DNA from: Nymphaea colorata
Taxonomy: Eukaryota > Streptophyta > Magnoliopsida > Nymphaeales > Nymphaeaceae
Direction: 5' to 3'
Length of the DNA stretch: 64,000 bases
Assembly: GCF_008831285.2 (NCBI RefSeq)
Contig: NC_045148.1
Location: forward strand, 4,528,001-4,592,000
Under the pieces are notes generated by a model. That model was given only the letters and a program-made list of their open reading frames with translations, was not told where the DNA came from and did no database searches. Within the stretch, counting starts at the first letter, position 1, and every line of letters begins with the position of its first letter. Below are positions 11,725-24,412 of this stretch, in pieces. Position numbers and translations under genes: made by a program.

Positions 11725-14700
11725 CACAAACCCTCGTATACCAGACTTGATGGAATTCATCTCAGACAATGGAGATTAAGTTGCAAATATATAAATTATT
11801 TTTCAAGAGCCTGAAACACCTCAAAGGAGACAAGGGGTTTTATTTAACAAAACTCATATATTTTCCTCTCTCTCTCTCTTCTCCTTTGAAAAAAACAGTC
11901 TGACTTTTATATTTGCAATTTAATCTTCACCATCAAATCTTATTGAAACTAATGGTGTGAATGTTTCTCATCAAAGTTGTGTGCATGTGTATAATTGCAT
12001 ATATATATATATACCTTTGTCGTACCGGCAACCAAGTTTTTTTTTTTTTTTTTAAATTTATCATATCTGCACCCCCATCTGTTTGCACCCACACCCTACA
12101 CCCATATGACGTAGGTCCAAAGACTAGAATCAATATTGGAAGTTACCTACAAAGCTCCACAAATGCAAATGCACAAAAAGAACATATAGCTGGCCATCTT
12201 TTGTAAAACAGCAACAACAGACTGACTATTAGAGCATATAATGCCAGCTTTAAGTCAAAAAAAAAGATCGAAGACAGCACAAAGACAATCTTAATGACAC
12301 AAATTTTGTCGAAGTTGAGGAGGCGGATATGTTTTGTAACTAGGGCGCTATGATATAATGCATAAAATGGTCAGAGGGAATGACGTTCATCACTTCTAGC
12401 ACCTCCAATGTCAATAAACAATGATGACTGCAGAAATAGACCTGCCTGCCACTATAACACATGCTTGGCTGATCATCTACTTGAGTTAAATAAGGCAATA
12501 CTAGCACATTCTGTGTGAAAAATAGGAATATCACAAAGTTTACTAAATATTGGAAATTTCGGGAGACAAAAGTGCCTCAAAGGATAACAGTAAATTGGCA
12601 TTCTTAATCTCACCCCCTATGAGAAACGTAAAAACTACTCCATAAGCATATAAAAAAATGCAGAGAAACACACTAATGTTAGGAAAATGCACACACATTA
12701 GACATGCAAAGCCAGAGGATGCTTCAACTTATCCTGCAAAAAATATGAAATGCAGGATTGATTACTAAAACAAAAACCATGAGAACATTTACTACTTCTG
12801 CCACTCTACCTTTGGGACAGCCGCCTGAAAGATAAAATCGGTAAATGAACTGGATGAATTATTTGTAAAGGTAGCCAAGATTGATGTTGTGGATGGTTTA
12901 TCTGACTGTTTACTAAAGCTAAACTGCACCTGCAAAGAAGTACTCTGAAATGCAACAATGGATGGGAAAGATGGCTGAGCATTCACTGTAGGACAAGAAC
13001 GAAAAATGTTAACAGACTAGAGTCTTGTAGCTGTTACAAAACTAAAAGGTACAAAACTAAAAGAAACCAGCACATCTACATACCAGGCTTAGACTGAATA
13101 AAGTCATCCAGCAAATCCTGCATAGGAGAACTCTGTAATTTTATATCCACAACTGGTTCTTGGGCAGTTCCCAGGCTTTGTGGTTTTGCAGGAAGAGAGA
13201 GGGAAGAAAGCGGAGAAGAAGCTTCCGGAGCATTAGGCATTATTCCTTCATGGTTTTCAGTTGATGAACTGTTGTCTGGAGGAACTGTTCCAATTGACAA
13301 CAGATCAAGCAGGATATCTGCACCACTTTTTTCTGTGTGGTTCATACCTAAGTCAAAAGCAAAATGGAAAAAAAAAAAAAAGCCAGTTAATTACATTAAC
13401 CACTCCAAGAAGCTCTACAGATAGCCTGTCATAGGAACCTATAATGCAAAAAAGCACAAGTGGTCTTACAAATCATTTTGCCAGACACCAAAAAAGGCTC
13501 ATATCAAGCAAAGCAGATAAATTATTACAATACAAACTGTAGACTTCCTAAGAATGCAAAAAGTTATTCAGAGCCAAAGCACTATGACATGAATGTCCTC
13601 TCTAACTCCCATTAGGTATGCCTCTTAATTCTGATCAGTTTGGAAATGGTAACAGAAGGGGATGCATTACCTACAGCTATGTCCATTCTAAGAATCTAAG
13701 TAGTTAAAGCACAACTCTCCACCAAGGAGTTGCCATGTAAGTGAGACTAGTATCACGAAAAAAGCAGCTCAAATAGAATGGAAAAATAATATTATAAGAT
13801 TAAAAAAAGTTAAATATTGCGAGAGCTTGAGAAAAAAGAAATCTATGTTATAATTTTCAAAAGAACGAAGAAGAAAAACCCTTGCTATCCCTACCTAGAT
13901 AGTAGTCTACACAGCCAGCACGAGTAAGCAAGGGCGGAACCAAGGTAGGGCCTGCATGGGGCCTGGCCCCACCTCAAAAAAAAAAAAATTTAATTTACAT
14001 GTAAATTTAAAAAATTCCATTTGTTGTATATAAAAATTTTGAAAAATGATATTTCGGCCCTAATCAAAATTTAGAAACTTTAATTCAACCCACTTCATGA
14101 AAAATTTATGGCTCCACCCCTGCTAGTAGGCAATTCACTTGTACTTACAAGTACCAGATCAAGTACGTTCCCTTCCAACTCAGCGCGGAAGCTGATTAAA
14201 TCAAGATTTTTATGAAGAGGACCAGATAATTTTTTCAGGCCAACAGGCCAGATACACAATTCGAAATTTTATACTAAACAAGGAACCAGCGAAAGTTCAA
14301 AACAAACACACACACATATAATATAACCCAAGGTTGGATCTGACTAACCAAGTTATTGGCTCCAATTATCCATATGTGCTCATCATGATTAAAGACAGAA
14401 ATCAGCAATTTCTCCGTAGCTTTTGACCAAAAAATATGTTCTTACTTCTTAGAGCCTAGATAATCTGGTGCATTTTCAGCCATTGATTTACGGACTATGA
14501 AAAAAACCTTGATACGGGAGTCCAACGATTCAAGAACGTATCTACACTAAAACCAACCCATATATCACTGTTTTAAGATTGGATTTAAGAAGAACAATGG
14601 CAGTACAAGTAAATTACAAATACAAATGGCAGTAGCATGCACACATAAGATCCCCAATTTTTGCCTCCTCAAGTACGCCCCTGGTATGTGCCTCCCAGTG

Positions 14701-17700
14701 TTTTAAGTTGCTTTCCCCAAATCAAGCCTTATAGGCACATGCAAAACACATGAAATATAGAAACGAAAATATTTTAAAATTTTATGTATAAATTGGTAGT
14801 TATGAGATGAGGAATCTAAGACCGTTAATTTTAGAAGTTTAATAAATCAATTTATACCTCTACTAACATGATTTTCTCAAGCCCAATAATTTAACATATT
14901 GCACCCATCTATACTGTTAGATTTATATAAAACAACATTTATAGTGGTTGAAAGCCAAGAAACACTAGGAAGCAAGATAAACTAGAAGGCATGAATCTCT
15001 CTCGTTATATATATATATATATATATATATAAGAGAACAGGTAACTACACACTCACAAGCTACCAAACTCAGTTGGGGCCTTGCACACCATCCGGTTGGA
15101 GCAAAATGGATGGTTTTGGTGAAGGGTGGAACGAGTCTAATATAATGTTCTTGTTTTGCCTTCCATAGGGCCTTCCAAACATGTGTTTGAGCATTCCTCT
15201 CTCCACCTCCCTCTATCTATCTCCCTCTCCCCACCCACAGGTGGCATGCTGCAGGAAATGTGGATTGAGAATTGAGCAAGGAGGAGCATGTAATAGCTCT
15301 CTCTCTCTCTCTCTCTCTCTCTCGATCTCTCAACTGGCAGAGGAGCTGCAATGGCAACCCCCTCTTTCCCTCTCTCCCCTCTAAACATCCAGACTAGTAT
15401 TAACTATAGCCATAAATATCATGATATTAACGAAAAATAAAAACAAAAAATCACGATATTTTGAAGAAAAATTTGAAAAACAATTTATCATGATTTTATC
15501 GCGAACTTTTCTTATTTTTTTTGTTTCATGTTATGCTTTCATTTTCTTCAATTTTTGTTTCATTGTTTTATTTCCTCTTTGTTTAGGTATTTAATGCGAC
15601 CACCTAGATGCAATACACTGCTTATTAATTTATCATTTTAACTACATGGTGTTTCTCACTTATTACATTTCTACCTAACATTTCGACTTTTTTATTTTTT
15701 TAAATCTCCAAGATTTTCCCCAAAAAAAAAAAACAACTTTGCCAAAAAATGTATGAGATAACCTCACCTATAAAAACCCCAGAACGAGATTTGCAGATAT
15801 AGTATTAACGATGATGGTTAAAGCTGATTCCTTGTACACCAAAAACACGGGCTTATGAACACCAAGCATCTAAACCCCCTAGGCATAAATTAACTGGCAC
15901 CCAAAAGAAAAATGAGAAAACCTAATGAAGTAGAAGCTGTACTCCAATTGCTTCAGTTGAACCACAACCCCCATATGACTAGCAAGAGAAAGATGGGTTC
16001 GGTTGTTGAAAAGTCCTCATTTCAATCCCATGAGCAAGCTTGCTTGGCCCCTCAAGAGTAAGGGCAACAGCAAAGGGCTGTCATCACAACCCCTCTACCC
16101 ATCCGAGTGATGAAAAATATGAAAATTTGAATTTCTATTAATTTTCTTACAGAAACACAAATAAAAGTTCAAAAAATTTAATAATAAATAAACCTGAAAA
16201 GATTTAAGCTACATTAAAAATCATATCTTTTTCTGGATAACAAGAAACAGGCATAATATTTTCGTTTCCACATTTTTTAAAATATTACGTTTATTCCCTT
16301 CTTATTTCCTTCATTTCCACCAATTTCATGTTCTTTTTTTTATAAAAATGCTGATATTGTGACAGTGGGATGTGTTTGTGTGTGTGAATGTGTATTATAA
16401 GTGAATTGGGTCTATGGAAAGTATACCTACTCCTTTTCGAACCATCTGCATGATCCACCACCAATTAACTGACTCTCCCTCTTCCCCAACACCCTCCCCC
16501 CAAAAAAAATCCAAAACCTTGAACTTGCAGATAACTGACTATATTGACTATAGGAGTTTTTAGACTATCTGACATTTGATCTATTTCCCCAGCCTCCAGC
16601 AGCCATAACCATTGCAAGTTTGCAACCATGAAAACCTTAAAAGAAGTAGATTTTCCTACCAACATAATCCATCATCAGTGCCATTTCAATGGCCACATGG
16701 TACTGGATAGACCGCCTTGCTAAACCATAATGAGAACTAGGAAGAAATCCTCCACCCAAACACAAAGAATCTCTCAGGATACAGGAAAATTCGGCCATGC
16801 ACAGCAAAACGTATCAGCATATTCAAGAACAAATAAAAATTTTAAGAATACCAAAACTGACCAAGAAAACAAATAATTTATCTATCAATTAACCTTCAAC
16901 CAAAATTTTGAAAAAGGAAATCCTTTCCGGTCATGCCTTTAATCAGCCAAAACATGCTTTAAAGCGAAATAAAGGATATGAATACCCAACTTTTCACAGT
17001 TTGGTAACTCACCCCTTTAGGACACTTGCCAACTGTCAACCAGGATATATAGTTACATTATTTTTACTGTTCAGTTCTAGCTGTCATGACTATTGATCAT
17101 ATTATTTATAGAATAATGCCAACTATTTGCCAAGAGAGAATGAATAACATATGTGTCAGAGAGACTAATGAAACTTAAAAAAAAAAAATAGAGTTTCATA
17201 GCAAGATGATATATAATTATGAAAGGCTACTCCACAACAATGTTCTAAAACCCAGTAACTCGGGACTTGACTCGTCCACCCTTGACTTGTGAGTCCGCAA
17301 TTCAACTTGGTAAGTCGTGCCAGATTTTGTTAACTACTGTTTTTGAAAGAAAACAATATATAACTTGTCATTTAAATATAAAAAATTTGTAAAATGACTT
17401 GATTACATGTGTAACTCATAAATAAGTTAACTTAATATCAAGTAATAACTAAGTCATATTTACTTATGTGATAACAAGAAACTGGAGTACTGGACAGTTA
17501 AAAAGCTGATGCTACTTTTGTCGTTGCATCTTTCAACATAATTGAGTTGCCAGTATCAATTTATCAGTGAAAAAAAAACTTGACAAGAAACAAACACTAA
17601 AAAGTAAAATCAATACATTCAACATCGACAACTATCCAATAGTTAAAAAACTAAGCATGCACGTATGTATTATCTAAAACTAGAATTCCAAAAGAGTCCA

Positions 17701-19776
17701 ATGATCTAAAAAATGAAGTAAATAGATAACCATAGATGAGGTTAAGCCTAGTCAACTTTAGTTTTTCATTTGCAATTTGCAAATTTATAAATAAGCTATA
17801 ATTCTAAAATCTTATGACCAAATAAGTTAGAAGATTCATGCCAAAAATCAAGTAACCAAGTACATTGTCAAGTCAAACAAGTTTTGGCCGAGTCAAACAG
17901 AGCTTCAGCCGAGCCAAACCGAGTTCCACCTGAATCAAGCTGAGTCACGGCCAAATCAAAGTGGAGTTTTCACAACAACAAGTCCTCGTACTAGGTTGAC
18001 CCAGTAGTGGACCAAGTTAATCTGAGTAAACTTAGTCAACAGGTTGACTCAGCGAGTTTTAAAATACTGCTCCAAAACACCAGATGCCCTTGAGAATATT
18101 TCATTAAAACACATGGAAACTGAGCTCTTCTAGTACATACAAACAGGGCACTAGTTGAGAACATGTATTCCCATCACATAACATGCCATCATTGGCAGAA
18201 GCAACAGGAAATGCCATCTAAATACAGAGTTTCAATTAAACCTCAATAGGGGAAAATAAATGTAATGATAGTATGAGTGTGGTAGCAGGAACTAATTTAC
18301 TGATTGATTAACTTGAGCAGCACAAGTAACAAATTTCAAGTCACAGATGAGAATATATGAAGCATCTGGGCTAAGGAGAAGAGAGTAGCAAAAACCTGAT
18401 GACATTGAACTACTTGATAAATCAACACCGAGGAGGTCAGAGAGAAAGTCTCCTGCAGGTGCACTAGGTGCAAGAGAAACATCAGAGTCCAGATCAAGTA
18501 GATCAACAAGAGGTGCTGCAGGAGGCTTGCTAAGACCATTAGGAAGGTTCAATGATGCCACTGAAGATGGTGCTTTGCTAACATTGTCCAATGCTGCTGC
18601 GACTGATGAACCTTTTCTTTTTCCACTGAAAATAGTCTCATCAAGAACAGGCATCTTTTCTACCAAAGTGGGCCTGCAGTACATGAACCACACCCTTCAG
18701 CCAAGAACCAAGTATCAATGCAACCCAAGAGCTGCAGAATCTAGCATATAGACATAACAGGAGGAAGGACAAACTTGATGTTTGGGTGCTTGTGAATTAT
18801 AGAGCTGAACTCAATAGATCTTTGTTGTAACTCCAACACAAGGTTCCTTTTCTGCTGAACAACAATCTCTTCTATCCTCCTGCATAAAAACCATAAAACA
18901 TTTCAAGTAAATATTCATATTCAACATGCTAAATTAAAGAAAGAACTATTGAGCACATAAAGAAAATACATTTTAAAAACTTCAAACACAAAGACCAACT
19001 ATCTGAAACTTAAAGAATGTAAATTAAACAAGTACATCAATCACATAAATATACATAGATATATGTATATATCTAGAACTGCTTGTTATATAATCTAGTT
19101 TTGATTCCATAATCCATGTTGAACCTTTTGACTTGACGCTGTTAATGTACTAAGCATGATCAAAAATTTATAAATCAAACATGCATGCATGTTGTTACCC
19201 AAAAAAAATTGTTCCTAGGTCTAGAAAATTTTATGTTTCCCAGATATTGATCTTTGGATGGCCACAAAACCTTGACACATGCTGGATTCAGGTGGTCCAA
19301 AAGTCAATCTCAACAACAAAAACTCTCAAAATCACATCTGTAAGGTTGGATTTAGGGGGAAAATCTTTTAACTGATAAAGAGGACATACAGTTGTGTGTA
19401 TAACTACCATAGAATATTCATTTTTTTAAAAAAAAAGTTGGGTATATATATATATATATAAATAGAGAGAGAGAGAGAGGAGGTGTACTTCCTCATGTAG
19501 GCCTCACAACGAAGAGGTCCTTGGCTATTGAGGGCTGCTAAAAACAAAAATTCAATTGACAGGAGGCAGCAGCTTCCCATCTGAGGCTGATCCCTCTCCC
19601 TCGCTGGCAAGCTCTCTTTGAGGACAGGCCTCCACCCTATTTTTTTTAACATTCGGAGGGATGGGGCCTCCCTCTCAAGAGAAATTTTTTTTTAATAATA
19701 TGATGTGATGCGGGCTGTTCGATCAGACCATCTACAGCAGCCAAGGACATCTCCATTGCGGCATGAAGATGCATAC

Positions 19777-19814
<38 letters not shown>

Positions 19815-22800
19815 GGCCATGTCGGCCCACACCCAAGTTTTTTGAAAATGCCTTGCACAGATGTCCACGTCAGCACATGTATTAGCACCCGTACCCACAC
19901 CAATGCAACATAAATAGCAATAATAAGTAGTGTTGCTAATAAAGGCCTATAGCAACCCATATCACTGATATGATGCAGGGGTAATATGGGTTTATATCCT
20001 ATTTTATTTGTTTGTTTTCAGAAACAATTTTCAAAATGTTTGAAATGATTTTCACTTCAAAAAAATGAAAAAAAACCGCTGATATGATGCATCTGTGCTC
20101 AAACAGCCCTGGTTCCAGCATTTACAACATCGAGAACAAGATCAAACAAACAAACACATATATGCATTACCAATATTCATAAAATGTAGATTACTAAACA
20201 GAATACCAAAATAGACTAAAAACACAAAATATCATCTTGTTATGTTCCCCATGTGCACCTGTGTCCACATGGATGTGGCACCCTTCAAGGCGTGTAAATC
20301 TGACATAGACTCAAATGCAGACAGGTTAATCAATCAGATCAGAACACTAATCTGGACAAGTCTATAGTATGATATGATTTAGTAAGATCACCAACAATTT
20401 GGAAAAAATGCTCAATGTCAAAACGGTTCAAAAAGATTGTGGCATAAAAAGTGGGGCCTTCTTTTGTCAGAAATACAAAATTATGAAATCAACCCACATT
20501 TAGAAAATAAAATTCTGACACAAGTGCTTCTGCTCAAACAGAATCATTGAAAAAATAATTCTACATAGATAGATGAAGTTCCTCCACACAACTCATGTAC
20601 AATACAATTATTATGTGCTAATTGAGATTAGACATGAGAAATGGAGGTCAAGGAGTCTACTCCACCTCCTTCAAGATTCGTCTACCTGTATTTTGTGAAT
20701 AGAATGTACAATGCTCGACAACAGTAAACATGTTTTGGATTAAATTTGAAAACCTACGTCACATAGGTCAGTGCGGTGCTGGTGCGAATGCGGGTGCCGG
20801 CATAGCGATTTGGCTGCAGGGGTGTGGCGGTAGAATAATGTGAATAATGCTATATGTTCATATTTTTCTATTGAAAATTAAATTTTTTTCAATGCTCATT
20901 TTGCCTGCTGGCTTTAATTTAAATGGATGTGGGTGCTGGTGCATTTAAGGGCACATGCAAATATAATGTAGTTTATTTTTAAAATTTTAAAATTGATAAA
21001 ATAAAGCTTTTTTAAAAGTATAGGCAGTCTGGTCGTCCTTTTCAAAGACAACAGACTGGTGGCCCTTTAAAAAGGACGACAGACTGCTGGTCCTTTTGCT
21101 GGGGCGAGAGAGAAAAGGAAAAATAGGAGAGAAACAATAAATCATTCAAGGGGATGGGTCGATGCAGGGGATGGGTGCATTTTAAAGCACCGGTGTGACT
21201 TAGTTGAAAACAATAAATTATTCAAGCTCTCCAAACATCAAATCAACAAGACTGCATACGTGTCTACACTAGCACACGCATTGCGTCGATGCAAGGGGAC
21301 AGGTGCATGTTTAAAGCACTGGCATGACTTAGTTGAAAACAATAAATCATTCAAGCTCTCAAAACATCAAATCAACAAGAAAAATACTGACAATCAATGG
21401 AATGCTAGGATAAATAATATGCTTCAAGCAACTTACGAGGAACAAGACGGGAAACGTGCAGAAAGCTTCAAAAGTGCAATCAAAGTCATTGCCTTAGTTG
21501 TGACATCTGATGTAGAACGTTTCAGTACATTATCAAGCATATCCACCACATCAAATTCGGTCACCTGCAACAGAGAACTGCCTCAGTTACATTGAGCAAA
21601 TAGCAAAACTGTAAACCAGTAGAGGAAAGGAAATGAATCACACTAGCAGTACCAAAGAAAATAACAGGTGACACAAAATTAATAATAGTTTTTGGAACAG
21701 AATTAATCACTTGTTATTAACAATGGAATAAAACCTACAATACAGATTGCTCCAGCATGTACACACAGACAATACGATATTTTGTAATATGAAAAGGGCT
21801 AATGCCACATGCTGATACATATTTATTTTATGGCTTACGGAAATTCACATAGGTAAATCAAATCATCCTAACATATTTTGTAGCAGACAACTGAAGAAAA
21901 ATTTACAAGACATTTTGCAAGGTCAAATAAGGTGAGGAACTACCACTGCCCATAGACTGGTAATACCTTTTCCACATACGTCACACCCAGAAGAGACAAT
22001 AACTAAAACAAAAAGGAAAGAAATAAAGGCAAACAGATATACATACAGTTATTGGTTCCTCTCCTTCAAGTTCTCCAGCATGATTGACCAACATTTCCCC
22101 ATATTCTCCAATACACCAAACTCCAACCCGAACAAGACTTTCCTGGTCAATAGACAGGTCCATGAATAAGTGCCATAATGAAATAAGATATCATTGGTCA
22201 TTAGAGCTATGAAGTGCACAAAACCTGATCAGTTGAAGCTTGAAGTGCCTTGTAAAGGGAGCGAGCAGTATAGCCGTGAAGTTCCTGTGCGTTGCTTATA
22301 ACAACTATAAGAGCATGCCACACTTCATCTTTAACATAATTTCCAGCCTGTGCGATGCAATAATAGAACAGGCTTATTAATGAATAAATGAAAATAACAT
22401 ATTAGTAAGAGGGATGCCAATGATATGCTAACACTAATCACCCTACTATTATACACATTCTAGAGGACTCTTAAGCATGATGAACTTTATTTTAACATGT
22501 TCTTCATTCTTAAGATTGACATAGCAGTCATGTAGTTAAAGTGAATCTAGACACCAATTAGGTGGCCATTTCACAAGGATCTTCCTATCTGAATATAGGG
22601 GAGATCATAAACTCGCTAAACATTATCCACCCCTCCATTCGTATAACATAGCTGAGTAGCCTCAACAGGCAAGCAGAGGTCTAAGCACCTAGATAAACCA
22701 TCCAGGAAAATGCCAAAGGAAAAAAAAAAAAACACTACAGTAGAAAACATAATTTTAACTTTGGTGTACTGGAATGCTGGGGGAGTTGGGAACCCTTCCA

Positions 22801-24328
22801 CCTCCTCCTTTTCTCTCGGCTTTTTTTTTCTTTTTCCGTTTTATTTGTACCAGCTAGGACAGACTGGCTTTTATGTAAGATGCCTAAACCACAGACTAGG
22901 ACTTTTAAGGGCACACAGACAGCAGTTTTGATTACATCTTGGTCTCCAATACAAACCCCAGCAAGAATGAAACTATAAATGGATATACCAGGCCTCATAG
23001 TTTGGTTGCAACATTTAAACATGATGTAAATGACCATCATCTGGAATAACAGCTAAATAAAATATCCAGAATAAGATTTTACTTGGCTAAGAAGTGTAGT
23101 TCATAGTGCATCAAAACTGAAGTCACTATAGATAACAGCAAAATGTAAATGGCTCATGAGCAAAAGCTCCTACAATAATTCAGAAAGAACAACAACTGAA
23201 CTGGTGGGTGAGCATTCCACATGAGAAACAATGATAAGCTGGAACAGCCAGTACCAGATTTATTGATTGAATAGGTTGCTAGCTAGTGCAACACCACAAC
23301 ATCATGGCAGATCGTCAGCCAGCTGTCCCTTCTGAATAACCAGAGATGTGTGATTTGTCACAACTTCAGCCCCTCCATCAGATAGGTTAGGAAGGTTATA
23401 CTCGAAGATGCAACTAAAATTTTACCAACTTAATAAGTTTCTTCTAGTTATCTTCTAAGTAAATTATTGTTTATACCTTGCATCAAACAATCTTTGTTCC
23501 TAAAAATACATCCAGAAAGCAGGAAATCCAAGATATTAGCACATTAGAAACATGAAAGACTAAGAAGTTATACAAGTAACGTGAGACATCAATAAGTTTT
23601 GAATACTGCCAAAAAAAAAGTTTCTGTTTTCTGAACAAATAATGACGTTGCAACTCATACCTCTGATAAGACCTTCAGCATCTGATCAATGTACCACAGT
23701 TTATTTGGTGAAAACCTGCCACAAGGTAAAAGCAAAAGACAGAATATTTGTGTGTGAGAGAGAGAGACAGAGAAAGAAAGAGTACAAAATCACAGAAGCA
23801 AGTCCAAAGCCACAACCAGAAAAAAAAAAAAAAAAAAAAAGGAATCTCACTTCTCAACAATTAAGCAAATTTTGGCTGTAAGGTCATCTTTGAACTCTGG
23901 GTCACTAACTTCCAGATAATCAATAAGCTCTTTTGTCAGTTGTTTTACATTGCTGTCATTCACCAAAAGAAAGACCAGCTCAAGTGCTCTTTTCCTGATT
24001 GAAGCATCTGAATCCTACATTTTTCAGATAAGAAACTTTTGAGACAAACAAGAATGATATGATGAATAATAAACTGACAATTTTGTAAGAATTAATATGA
24101 TTAACAAGTTACTTCATATAGATTGAATGTGAGTGGGTATTTAACCATGCTTACTCAATATTTGGAGACTGCTATAATGGAGATAAATAATCTAATGTGG
24201 AGAACTATTGCATAAATCAGAAAAATATGCTCCTATGTCACATAGGTATGGGTATGGGTTCGGCAATGGGGAAGTGGGTGTGGGTACGACAACTTTAGAA
24301 AATATTGGTATAGGAGTACGGCAAAAAA

Positions 24329-24412
<84 letters not shown>

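Larger units (their letters stand above)
4214..12809 (-). other. AP1G intron 16 (8.6 kb), filled with repeats
   Basis: The intron lies between the two halves of the ear domain. From low to high coordinate it holds a foldback MITE (5272-5406), an entire hAT element with broken transposase (5515-8999), an AT/TATG block (about 9240-9680), CT/TA arrays (9924-9993, 10806-10850, 11690-11723), a degenerate repeated segment (11160-11680) and two ends of the dispersed CTATGTCACATAGG family (about 10630-10676 and 12000-12113). No host gene is visible. The hAT lies opposite to AP1G transcription. Confidence 0.8.
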
